Assembly (NCBI GenBank): GCA_002373715.1
Contig: DFLI01000095.1
Coordinates: 1 to 13,145, forward strand
Direction: 5' to 3'
Length of the DNA: 13,145 bases
From: Bacteroidales bacterium UBA3623
Lineage (GTDB): Bacteria; Bacteroidota; Bacteroidia; Bacteroidales; UBA932
Shown here: positions 1-6,672 of the stretch, one piece after another
Layout: each line of letters opens with the position of its first letter
Position numbering within the stretch: the first letter of the stretch is position 1
Notes under the pieces: model-generated
Database searches by the model: none
What the model saw: the letters and a program-made list of their open reading frames with translations, nothing else
Told to the model about the DNA's origin: nothing
Made by a program: the position numbers and the translations under genes

Positions 1-218
1 CCGATTATGACCGCTTCGACCGCATCATCTGCATGGATGGCTCTAACCTTCGATGGATTAGCCGCATCATTCCGGAAGACCCGCAGGGCAAGATCCATCT
101 GCTCATGTCTTACACCGGCGTGGGACGGGATGTGGCAGACCCCTGGTACACCGGAGATTTTGAAGAGGCCTTCCAGGACATTCTGGCCGGTTGTGAAGCT
201 ATGCTGAAAGGAATATGA
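1..218 (+). CDS. Low-molecular-weight protein tyrosine phosphatase, C-terminal part (5' truncated by window edge)
   Basis: The 71 visible residues (reading frame begins at base 3) match the C-terminal half of the low-molecular-weight protein tyrosine phosphatase family, usually 150-160 residues. Visible signatures are FDRIICMDGSN, the position of the conserved 'MD..N' strand-helix, and ADPWYTGD, which carries the general-acid aspartate of the family's 'DP(Y/W)' loop. These are followed by the final helix with FEEAFQDILAGCEAML. The catalytic P-loop (C-x5-R) near the N terminus lies outside the window, so activity cannot be confirmed and an arsenate-reductase-like relative cannot be fully excluded. 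Family members remove phosphate from phosphotyrosine in cytoplasmic proteins and often control polysaccharide export, but no such genes are visible here. The TGA stop overlaps the ATG of the next gene (ATGA), so the two are probably translated from one mRNA. Confidence 0.85.
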   Translation, partial: DYDRFDRIICMDGSNLRWISRIIPEDPQGKIHLLMSYTGVGRDVADPWYTGDFEEAFQDILAGCEAMLKGI

Positions 219-910
219 ACGTACTTTTAGAACAGATGCTCCGGCATGCGGATCCGGCCCAGGTGGCGGGACTTGCACGGTTTTTCAAAACCGGGCCGGG
301 GCAGTATGGTGAGGGAGATAAGTTCCTGGGAATCAAAGTGCCGGTAACAAGGGAAGTGGTGAAGGAGAGCTGGCGGAAAACCACCTGGCAGCACCTGGAA
401 GAGTGTATTTCCAGTGAATATCATGAGGTTCGTCTGGCAGCACTGCTAACGCTGGTGGAAATCTTCAAGCACAACAAGGCACAGCGTCAGGACTGTGTGG
501 ATTTCTATCTGAACCATACCGCCTTCATCAATAACTGGGACCTGGTGGACCTTTCGTGTTACCCGCTGCTAGGGGTGTGGCTGCTGGACAAGGACCGTAC
601 GCTGCTGTATGACCTGGCCCGCAACGGAAAAACCATCTGGGAACAGCGCATCGGTATGGTGAGCACCATGACCTTCATCCGCCACGGGCAGTTGGAAGAC
701 ACTTTTGCCATAGCAGATATCCTTCTGCATCACCCGCACGACCTTATTCACAAAGCCGTGGGCTGGCTGCTGCGGGAGGCCGGTAAACGGGACAAAGCTG
801 CTCTGGAAGCGTTCCTTGCGCCGCGTTACCAAAGCATGCCCCGCACTATGTTAAGATATGCCATAGAGAAGTTCCCTCAGGAGGAACGGAAGCAATATCT
901 GGCTAAATGA
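215..910 (+). CDS. AlkD-type DNA alkylation repair protein (HEAT-like repeat DNA glycosylase)
   Basis: This 231-residue protein is a normal-length member of the AlkD family, cytoplasmic helical-repeat glycosylases that excise positively charged alkylated bases such as 3-methyladenine and 7-methylguanine without base flipping. Residues known to be critical in Bacillus cereus AlkD (W109, D113, R148, W187) have apparent counterparts at W108, D112 (in NNWDLVDLS), R145 (in WEQRIGMVS) and W184 (in HKAVGWLLREAG), with nearly the same spacing. The family's closing motif MPRTMLRYAIEKFP is at 208-221. The first of the usual two arginines in the W-x-RR motif is replaced by Q144. The start is the ATG that overlaps the upstream phosphatase stop by 4 nt, implying translational coupling. 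The pairing with a tyrosine phosphatase has no obvious functional logic. Paralogues of this family (AlkC, AlkF/G) exist, but the four aligned residues favour AlkD itself. Confidence 0.92.
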   Translation: MNVLLEQMLRHADPAQVAGLARFFKTGPGQYGEGDKFLGIKVPVTREVVKESWRKTTWQHLEECISSEYHEVRLAALLTLVEIFKHNKAQRQDCVDFYLNHTAFINNWDLVDLSCYPLLGVWLLDKDRTLLYDLARNGKTIWEQRIGMVSTMTFIRHGQLEDTFAIADILLHHPHDLIHKAVGWLLREAGKRDKAALEAFLAPRYQSMPRTMLRYAIEKFPQEERKQYLAK

Positions 911-1036
911 TTGGGCAGGCGGCTAGACTACCTTGGCTTCCATGACGCTCTGGGAGATGTTGATGAACCCCAGTAAAGTAAGTTATTTGTAACAGCATCC
1001 GTGTCAAGAAAAAAAGTACGCGAATTTACTCATATA
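911..1036. other. Intergenic region with a possible minus-strand coding remnant
   Basis: No clear terminator for the AlkD gene is visible here. On the minus strand 19 sense codons lie between stops at 983-985 and 923-925 and read LTLLGFINISQSVMEAKVV, which has the look of the end of a protein. The bases just upstream of it on that strand are AT-rich and non-coding in character. It may be the tail of a lost gene or chance; there is no start codon for a plausible protein. Confidence 0.25.
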
Positions 1037-1068
1037 TTTGCAAATGACCATGAGTGGGATTATCTTTG
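1037..1068 (+). promoter_or_regulatory. Promoter of the SEC-C/trmO operon
   Basis: TTTG at 1037-1040 and TATCTTTG at 1061-1068 are separated by 20 bases, matching the Bacteroidota sigma-factor pattern TTTG-N19..21-TAnnTTTG exactly. Transcription should begin a few bases after 1068, which puts the start site only 2-6 nt before the ATG at 1077. A second TAnnTTTG, TATATTTG at 1033-1040, has no TTTG or TTG at the right distance upstream and is the weaker candidate. Confidence 0.72.
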
Positions 1069-1076
1069 CACTTTGC

Positions 1077-2306
1077 ATGGAAGTAAGGAATCTACATACC
1101 ATTCTGGACGGCTTTCAGAAGATGGAGCTGGAAGACCTGGGCAGTATCCTGGGGAATGAGCTGAGCCCGCGACTGAGAAAATCTCAGCTGGTGGAGCAGC
1201 TCCACAGCTATCTTCGTATGGAGCCGCGCCGGTGGATGTCCCATCTTATGGAACGGGACGTGCGCCTGCTCCGGGAGTTGGTGCATGCCGGTCCGGAAAA
1301 GGTGCAGTACCAGGATTTTGCCGATTATCCCAGCCTGCTGGAGGTAACGGGCCTGGTGCAGTACGACGATTCCGACGAGAATTTCCATAAAGTATGGATC
1401 AGCCGGGAGATGTACGACATAGTGGCCCCGGATGTGGAGAAGGTACTCCGTTCCTGCGAAAAGAGCGGTCAGTTTGAGGTGGAACGCGTGGGACTGGGAT
1501 ACCTGAATCTGTATGGCATCCTTCCTACGGAACGTTTCATAGACCTGGTGATGGATTGGTTCGAACAGGCTCGCGGAGGCAACTTCCGGGAACTTTCCAA
1601 GATGTTGCACCAGAGCCCTCTGGTAAAGATGTACCGCTACACGGACGAATGGGGAGACTATGTATGCTCTCCCTGCGTAGAGAATGTGGAAGAGATTTTC
1701 ACCCAGCGCAAGGCCTTGGACCAGAAGGCTTTCAAGCCTTTCACGGCGGCCGATGCCCGGGAGGCGGGCGCTGGTGCTCCTTACTTTACCATCGGCATGA
1801 AAACGCCCGAAGGCATGCGCCTGGAGCAAATGTACCGCCGGGTGGGCTATGAAGGTTACGAATTGGTAAAGGCCCAGCACGACACCTGGATGGAGGCCCA
1901 GTACACTCTGGAGCAGAATGATGCCCTTTTCCAACCGCTGCTGGACAGCCCCATGAGTCCGGACCTGGACGAGGAGAGCTGGCTGGCCTGCTGTCAGATA
2001 GTAAGCGATTATGCCGACAGTGTGCCCAAGTGGTTCCTGTGCGGTTATAGTGCCCAGGAAGCCAATCTGGCCAAGGCCGATTGGCCCGCCTGGCACACCC
2101 CGAGGGAAGAGAAGCCGCTGCAGGTGGGGGATGAGTACCCGCATTGGACCATGCCCGAACCCACCATTACAGAAGGTTATGCAGGGGACTTGAATTCCGA
2201 TTTCCTGCCCCTGGGCCTCACCATCCCACATGTAGCGGCCAATGACCCCTGCCCCTGCGGCAGCGGCCTTCGTTACTGCCGTTGTCACGGAAAATACCTT
2301 TCATAA
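1077..2306 (+). CDS. SEC-C metal-binding motif protein of unknown function
   Basis: With the ATG at 1077 the product has 409 residues. The C terminus carries a complete SEC-C zinc motif, C392-x-C394-x8-C403-H404 (CPCGSGLRYCRCHG), the small zinc ribbon also found at the end of SecA and on many otherwise unrelated proteins. The N-terminal 45 residues (LHTILDGFQKMELEDLGSIL and on to SQLVEQLHSYL) look like a Rho-N/SAP-type helical module with a lysine-arginine patch, so a nucleic-acid role is conceivable. The middle 300 residues are rich in aromatic and acidic residues and I do not recognise them. There is no signal peptide or membrane segment, so it is cytoplasmic. A TTG at 1038 is open in frame but lies inside the promoter's upstream element, so it is rejected as a start. 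An ATG at 1122 would cut the helical module. The stop is separated from trmO by one base. Confidence 0.85.
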   Translation: MEVRNLHTILDGFQKMELEDLGSILGNELSPRLRKSQLVEQLHSYLRMEPRRWMSHLMERDVRLLRELVHAGPEKVQYQDFADYPSLLEVTGLVQYDDSDENFHKVWISREMYDIVAPDVEKVLRSCEKSGQFEVERVGLGYLNLYGILPTERFIDLVMDWFEQARGGNFRELSKMLHQSPLVKMYRYTDEWGDYVCSPCVENVEEIFTQRKALDQKAFKPFTAADAREAGAGAPYFTIGMKTPEGMRLEQMYRRVGYEGYELVKAQHDTWMEAQYTLEQNDALFQPLLDSPMSPDLDEESWLACCQIVSDYADSVPKWFLCGYSAQEANLAKADWPAWHTPREEKPLQVGDEYPHWTMPEPTITEGYAGDLNSDFLPLGLTIPHVAANDPCPCGSGLRYCRCHGKYLS

Positions 2307-2307
2307 T

Positions 2308-2979
2308 ATGGCAGACGAACTGCTTCTAAGGCCGGTGGCTTATTACAAGGGCCCTTTCGGCTCCAAGTTTGGCATTCCCCGCCAGAGTTCCCTGGCCCGG
2401 GATGTGGAGGGACGCATTGTCTTTACGGAAGAATATCGTGTAAGAGAAGCTCTGAGGGGGCTGGAAGGCTTCAGTCACCTGTGGCTGGTTTGGGGCTTCA
2501 GCGCCAACAAACCCGCCAAGGGGGAGTGGCAACCTACGGTGCGGCCTCCCCGGCTGGGGGGCAATACCGCCATGGGGGTATGGGCCACGCGCTCTCCCTA
2601 TCGGCCCAATCCGCTGGGCCTATCCTGTGTAGAATTACAAAAGGTTGATGGCATGGAACTTGTGATTAGGGGGGCAGACCTGATGGATGGAACCCCCATC
2701 TATGACATCAAGCCTTACATAGCATATGCCGACAGTTATCCCGATGCTCTCTGTGGTTTTGCCGGAGAGGCTCCCCGGAAGAAGCTGAAAGTGGTTATTC
2801 CGGAAGAAATTGAGCTGGACAGCCGCCAGCGCGGTATTTTGGAAGAAGTGCTGGTCCTGGATCCCCGCCCGGCCTACCAGGACAAAGCCGAGAAGGAATA
2901 CGGAATGCCCTTTGAAGGGGGTGATGTCATTTTCAGGGTGGAAAACGAAGTGTTAACCGTTAAGAAGTACATCAAATGA
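2308..2979 (+). CDS. trmO: tRNA (adenine(37)-N6)-methyltransferase TrmO (YaeB/TsaA family)
   Basis: TrmO uses S-adenosylmethionine to methylate N6 of threonylcarbamoyladenosine at position 37 of ANN-decoding threonine tRNA, in the cytoplasm. The 223-residue product is close to the E. coli length of 235. Family motifs appear in order: FGIPRQSSLA at 21-30, LEGFSHLWLVW at 52-62, GVWATRSPYRPNPLGLS at 90-106, which forms the cofactor-binding core, and DLMDGTPIYDIKPY at 124-137. The C-terminal domain includes LDPRPAYQ and a last segment ending VLTVKKYIK. The frame is open upstream to an ATG at 2242, but that start would lie inside the SEC-C coding end. MADELLLRPV at 2308, one base after the previous stop, fits the family N terminus. 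The stop overlaps the next ATG (ATGA), so this is the middle gene of a three-gene operon. Confidence 0.95.
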   Translation: MADELLLRPVAYYKGPFGSKFGIPRQSSLARDVEGRIVFTEEYRVREALRGLEGFSHLWLVWGFSANKPAKGEWQPTVRPPRLGGNTAMGVWATRSPYRPNPLGLSCVELQKVDGMELVIRGADLMDGTPIYDIKPYIAYADSYPDALCGFAGEAPRKKLKVVIPEEIELDSRQRGILEEVLVLDPRPAYQDKAEKEYGMPFEGGDVIFRVENEVLTVKKYIK

Positions 2980-3383
2980 TGAAGCGTTGCTTGCTTGGGG
3001 CCTTGTGCCTGCTGTTTCCCCTGGTGGCCCTGAATGCCCAGGACCAGGAGATGAAGATAAACAAGAAGAACCTGGTGGTGAAGGAATGGAATACCGACGC
3101 CAATGGTTCCCACAAGGTATTGGATCACATGACCACCTTCAATGCCGAGGGTAAGAAGGTAGAGGAGATAGAATACAACACCGACGGGCAGAAGTGGCGC
3201 AAGCGTTTTGAATACGATGCCTCCGGCAAGGTGAGCAAGGAGTATGTGTACGACCACCGCAACAAGCTCCAAACCTACAAAACCTTCGAATACAACGAGT
3301 TTGCCAAGAAAAAGGTACAATACACCTACAATCCGAAGGGCAAGCTCATCGGCATTAAGCAGTATGAATATATTGCGAAATAA
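2976..3383 (+). CDS. Small secreted protein with YD-like repeats
   Basis: This 135-residue protein starts with a typical signal peptide: MMKR, a hydrophobic core of about 15 residues, then LNA|QDQ with predicted cleavage after A21. The mature part, about 114 residues, is lysine- and tyrosine-rich and built of imperfect units of about 20 residues around 'YxxxGK'. Examples are FNAEGKKVEE, FEYDASGKVSKE, VYDHRNKLQTY and YTYNPKGKLIG. The spacing resembles single YD/RHS-type strands that form a beta sheet, as in many short periplasmic or surface proteins of Bacteroidota. There is no lipobox cysteine, so it is probably periplasmic or secreted and soluble. The role is unknown. It shares 4 nt (ATGA) with trmO and is the last gene of the operon, with a terminator starting 26 bases after the stop. 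A second in-frame ATG follows immediately and would serve equally well. Confidence 0.75.
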   Translation: MMKRCLLGALCLLFPLVALNAQDQEMKINKKNLVVKEWNTDANGSHKVLDHMTTFNAEGKKVEEIEYNTDGQKWRKRFEYDASGKVSKEYVYDHRNKLQTYKTFEYNEFAKKKVQYTYNPKGKLIGIKQYEYIAK

Positions 3384-3386
3384 GCC

Positions 3387-4136
3387 TTAGCGGCTGTTTC
3401 TGAATTCGGACGGGGTTTGCCCCGTCTTTTTTTTGAAAAAGCGCGAGAAGTAGGACTGGTCCGGCAATCCGGCATGGGCCGATACATCGGCAATGGAGAT
3501 GCTGGGGTCTTTGAGGAGGCTCTTGGCAATGTTCAGGCGGGCAATCTCAATCCAGTCGATAGCGGTACGGCGGGTGCGGTTCTTCACTGTCTTGTTCAGG
3601 TAGTTGGGAGTAACGCTGAGCATGCCGGCATACTCTGCCACGGAAAGGGGAGTGGTGCCCCTTTCAAAGACCAGCTGGAGGAAGCGCTCGGAAACGGCGG
3701 CTACCTTTCCACCCGGCCTGATCTGCCCCAGAATAAGGTCCAGTGCACTCTGGATGAAGTTCTTGTCTTTGTCCCCATAGGCGGTGAACATACGTCTGAA
3801 AAGGGCTCCCATAAAGACGGCATCCTCAAACCAGAAGCTCTGTTGGATGAGGGAATCCGAACGGAGGACAGGATAGGAGGCGTCCTTTACAAACTCCAGC
3901 GTAAAGCTTCCGTCGAAGCCCTTGCAGCCGTTGAAGTATTTGACCGTGACACTTTTTCCCGGAGGAATCATCACAAACTGCCCGGGGCCGATGAGGATGT
4001 TCTGCTCTTCAATCTCTGCCAGGACCTCTCCTTCCAGCAGGAAGCAGTATATATAGCCGGGATGCTTGAGGGCTTTATAATGGCCAGGGGTGTATCCCTT
4101 CTCATTGATCTCGTAAAGGGTGAATTGGTTTTTCAT
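3387..4136 (-). CDS. AraC-family transcriptional regulator
   Basis: This 249-residue cytoplasmic regulator has an N-terminal cupin-like sensing domain of about 135 residues (EGEVLAEIEE and GPGQFVMIPPGKSVTV are typical beta-barrel turns). Its C-terminal AraC DNA-binding domain spans about 150-249. The first helix-turn-helix is SVAEYAGMLSVTPNYLNKTV (165-184). The second carries the family signature ISIADVSAHAGLP, then SYFSRFFKKKTGQTPSEFR. Such proteins bind small molecules through the cupin and usually activate nearby genes. The ATG lies 4 nt after the stop of the DUF5686 gene, so both are probably on one transcript, and the regulator may control the upstream gene or itself. The ligand cannot be told from sequence. 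The 3' end is convergent with the secreted-protein gene, only 3 bases between stops, and contains that operon's terminator. Confidence 0.95.
   Translation of the reverse strand: MKNQFTLYEINEKGYTPGHYKALKHPGYIYCFLLEGEVLAEIEEQNILIGPGQFVMIPPGKSVTVKYFNGCKGFDGSFTLEFVKDASYPVLRSDSLIQQSFWFEDAVFMGALFRRMFTAYGDKDKNFIQSALDLILGQIRPGGKVAAVSERFLQLVFERGTTPLSVAEYAGMLSVTPNYLNKTVKNRTRRTAIDWIEIARLNIAKSLLKDPSISIADVSAHAGLPDQSYFSRFFKKKTGQTPSEFRNSR
3409..3434 (+). terminator. Intrinsic terminator of the SEC-C/trmO operon, inside the convergent araC-type gene
   Basis: A perfect 7-bp stem, GACGGGG (3409-3415) with CCCCGTC (3420-3426), closes a TTTG loop and is followed by eight T (3427-3434) on the plus strand. It begins 26 bases after the stop at 3383. 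The same bases encode residues 235-243 (KKKTGQTPS) of the convergent AraC-family protein. On the minus strand there is no T tract after the stem, so it should act only on plus-strand transcription. Confidence 0.9.
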
Positions 4137-4140
4137 AGTT

Positions 4141-6615
4141 TTAGAATGCTATGTCGAAGCCGACGTTGACGGTGAAGTTCTTTTTGGCCTCGGGGAGCCG
4201 ATGGGTGACGCGCCAGAAGGCATCTACCCTGAGCACCCGGAGGATGTTGGATATGCCCACGCCCAGTTCCACATAAGGGGTTTCAAGGGTTCCGGAATCC
4301 TGGGGAATGCGGAAGGGAGCGTGGATGCTGTTGGCATCGGAGAGGGTACCCCAGGCCACGCGGGCCGTGAATACCTCACGTAAATCCAGTTTCTTGACAT
4401 ACGGAATCTTGCCTAGGAAGAAACCGTTGAAATTATGCTCGTAATAGCCTGACAGCCAGCGGTCTGAGACGAACTCGTAATAGTTCATGCAACTGAAGGC
4501 CGTCTGGTCCATGTAGAAGGTTTGGTTGCTCTCATGCAGTTTGAGCATAGGGTAGGGAACGCTGCCCCAGATAGCCCCGCCCTCCAGGTACAAATGGCCG
4601 AAGCCCAGGGCGTGCGAGGGTGTGGTCCATTTGATGGTAGCGCTGGTGCGGAGGAAGGAGAAATCATCTTTGGTGATGCCTTTGATGCCGCCCGTAACAT
4701 CCAGCGTCAGAACGGGATACTTGGAGGTGAGGTAGGTTTTGACATAGGTGTTGCGGGTGAGCTTCTCGTCCTTGGAAAAGCGCAGCATAGCGCGGATGGT
4801 GTTGGTGGAGAAACTCTCCTGGATAGTGCCATCCGGTCTTTCGAAGGGAACCTGTGGATTGCTCCAAACCCGGGTTGTAGTCCACTCCAGGGCGGCGTTC
4901 ACGGAAGGGACAAATTCGTGCTCGTACAGAACGTCAAAAGAACGCACCATGCTTTGCCGGTTGGGACCGCGCGAAATGGCAAAACCCAGCGCCGACTGTG
5001 CCGAAAGCACACGGCTGCCGCTGCCAAACTGGGTATAGTCGTGGAAGGCGCTAAGGGTAAGCTTCCGGGTGAGCTCCTTTCTGAACATGATTTCCGCCGA
5101 TGTCATCCACTTGAACTTCTTGTCCCTGAATCCATAGGCTACTTGTCCCCTCAGTCTTACCTTCTTTGAAAAGTCCTCATATGTTCGTCCGCCTACTCCC
5201 ATACGGAAACCCTCCACCGGGTTGTAGGCCACCAGGTGGTCCCATCGGCCCAGCTCTATGCCTGTTCCGGGAATCCGGTAAAAGCCGGCGAAAAGGGTGT
5301 GGAGAATGGCGTACGTGTTCTTGTAGAAGCGGGTTTGCTGGAACTCTTCAACCATGTCGAAGATGCCCTGCTCGCGGGATTCCAGGGGAATGGGACGAAT
5401 CTGGGCCCAGAGCTCCTTATCTCCTTGCTTGACATCCCGCTCCACTACGTGGTTTTTACTTGTAAGGGCGTCCTGGTCCTGAATGGGACCGTATACCGGT
5501 TCCTGGAAGGAAAGCTGCCGGCGGCCCAGGAACGAGACTATGCGGGAGGAATCGCTGGTGGCGATGGAGAAGTCTATGAACAGGCGTTCGTCGTCGAAGA
5601 ACCAGCGGCCTTCCGGGGTGCGCCGGTTTTCTATATCGAAGTTGATGTGGCGGATCCAGTTTACATTGGCGTCCTTGGCCAGGGCGGCGTGAACGCTTCG
5701 GATGCCGTAATCCTCTGCGTCTATGTGCATTTCACCGTCCAGGGTGGGGGAGGTGACCAGCTTCTTGGGATGGAAACGGAGCACATAGGTTTTGCGGCCT
5801 TCCACCTGCAGGGAATCTACCAGGAAGAAATTGTAGAAGACCTGGGAGCCTGCGGCTACCGGGTTAGGGATGTCCAGGTTGAAGAGCTCTATGCTGGGTT
5901 TGAAGAAGTTGGCCCTCAGAAGATGGGCTCCCGTGTACTCTCGCAGTACGTTTTCCAGCTTGAAGCCGGACATGTGGCTATAACGCATCACCTCCCGCTG
6001 GAAGGAAGGATCCTGGCTATGGTACACATCGGAGACATTCTCGGAGATGAGGGCGGGAATGAAGGACTGTCCGGTAATGGCCGATGTGTCCGCATATTCT
6101 TTCATGAAGCCTATGTGGCGGTCTACGAAACCGATATTCATCAGGCCGTCCATCTGGGTGGCGTCCAGTTCAATCTTACTGTACAGGCGGCTGCTCCAGT
6201 CGGGGGCGTTGTCAGGATCGTGTACGGAGAGGTTCTGGCTAATTTTCCGGAGAATGGAGCGGATGTAGCGGTTATCCGGCTTTACATAGGCGGCGTTCAG
6301 CTGTCGGGGGTCTGGCCGGAGGGAAAAATTAATCTCCGAGAAAGAGCCTTGCTGGATTTTCACGGAAAGGCTTTCGTAGCCGATGATCTGGGCGGTGAGC
6401 ACCTTGGCCTGGGGAGAACGGGTTTCCAGGCTGTACCGGCCATCCATATCAGTGGAAATGCCGATGGTGGTGCCGTCAAAATAAACGCCTACGAAGGGAA
6501 GGGGCTCTCCGGTTTCGGCATCTTTCACCACACCGCGGACACGGGTAGTGCCCTGTGCAGCAGCCGTAAGGGCCACACAGAGGGCTAGGAAAGTGATGCC
6601 GATTCTTTTCAACAT
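4141..6615 (-). CDS. DUF5686 and carboxypeptidase-D-regulatory-like outer-membrane protein
   Basis: The product has 824 residues from the ATG at 6615. Residues 1-20 are a signal peptide (MLKRIGITFLALCVALTAAA|Q). A CarboxypepD_reg-like beta-sandwich follows at about 22-100 (RVRGVVKDAETGEPLPFVGV, then STDMDGRYSL). The rest matches the DUF5686 family: a periplasmic region, then a long beta-rich part likely to form an outer-membrane barrel. It ends in phenylalanine after alternating hydrophobic residues (VNVGFDIAF), the usual signal for barrel assembly by BAM. The N-terminal sandwich resembles that of SusC/TonB receptors, but I see no plug domain, so it is not a canonical TonB-dependent transporter. 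Substrate and role are unknown. The frame is open to a TTG at 6675, but that codon lies in the -7 promoter element, so ATG 6615, which starts the signal peptide, is chosen. The gene is probably cotranscribed with the AraC-type gene. Confidence 0.92.
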   Translation of the reverse strand: MLKRIGITFLALCVALTAAAQGTTRVRGVVKDAETGEPLPFVGVYFDGTTIGISTDMDGRYSLETRSPQAKVLTAQIIGYESLSVKIQQGSFSEINFSLRPDPRQLNAAYVKPDNRYIRSILRKISQNLSVHDPDNAPDWSSRLYSKIELDATQMDGLMNIGFVDRHIGFMKEYADTSAITGQSFIPALISENVSDVYHSQDPSFQREVMRYSHMSGFKLENVLREYTGAHLLRANFFKPSIELFNLDIPNPVAAGSQVFYNFFLVDSLQVEGRKTYVLRFHPKKLVTSPTLDGEMHIDAEDYGIRSVHAALAKDANVNWIRHINFDIENRRTPEGRWFFDDERLFIDFSIATSDSSRIVSFLGRRQLSFQEPVYGPIQDQDALTSKNHVVERDVKQGDKELWAQIRPIPLESREQGIFDMVEEFQQTRFYKNTYAILHTLFAGFYRIPGTGIELGRWDHLVAYNPVEGFRMGVGGRTYEDFSKKVRLRGQVAYGFRDKKFKWMTSAEIMFRKELTRKLTLSAFHDYTQFGSGSRVLSAQSALGFAISRGPNRQSMVRSFDVLYEHEFVPSVNAALEWTTTRVWSNPQVPFERPDGTIQESFSTNTIRAMLRFSKDEKLTRNTYVKTYLTSKYPVLTLDVTGGIKGITKDDFSFLRTSATIKWTTPSHALGFGHLYLEGGAIWGSVPYPMLKLHESNQTFYMDQTAFSCMNYYEFVSDRWLSGYYEHNFNGFFLGKIPYVKKLDLREVFTARVAWGTLSDANSIHAPFRIPQDSGTLETPYVELGVGISNILRVLRVDAFWRVTHRLPEAKKNFTVNVGFDIAF

Positions 6616-6621
6616 GGCGTA

Positions 6622-6650
6622 AATACAAAACCCCCGAAGGGTTTTGTATT
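6622..6650 (-). promoter_or_regulatory. Leader hairpin with UUCG-type loop before the DUF5686 gene
   Basis: AATACAAAACCC and GGGTTTTGTATT form a perfect 12-bp inverted repeat around a 5-base loop. Read in the direction of the gene the loop is TTCGG, so the top can also fold as a C(UUCG)G tetraloop, an unusually stable RNA loop. The stem ends 6 bases before the ATG at 6615 and lies downstream of the predicted start of transcription, so it should be in the mRNA leader. No T tract follows on either strand, which argues against an intrinsic terminator. A role in limiting translation or protecting the mRNA 5' end is inferred. Confidence 0.7.
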
Positions 6651-6672
6651 CCCCTTCCGGCGTATAATCTTC

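Noticed and set aside
1033..1040. TATATTTG as the main promoter of the SEC-C gene
   Set aside because: No TTG or TTTG lies 19-21 bases upstream, whereas TTTG (1037-1040) and TATCTTTG (1061-1068) form a complete promoter.
1092..2288. Long minus-strand open frame (398 codons) opposite the SEC-C gene
   Set aside because: It is a full shadow of a recognisable plus-strand gene, has no family motif, and its composition is the expected antisense of GC-rich codons.
2242..2307. Extended start for TrmO at the ATG at 2242
   Set aside because: It would overlap the SEC-C motif codons and add an alanine-rich tail absent from the family; the ATG at 2308 gives a normal N terminus.
3409..4136. The T tract and hairpin as a frameshift site in the AraC-type gene
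   Set aside because: The frame is intact through the full family C terminus and the hairpin-plus-T8 arrangement fits a plus-strand terminator.
3417..4169. Plus-strand open frame of 250 codons opposite the AraC-type gene
   Set aside because: It is antisense to a protein with an intact AraC signature and begins inside the terminator region.
5236..6588. Plus-strand open frame of 450 codons opposite the DUF5686 gene
   Set aside because: It lies wholly within a clear outer-membrane protein gene, shows no domain or signal peptide, and has no promoter; treated as an antisense shadow.
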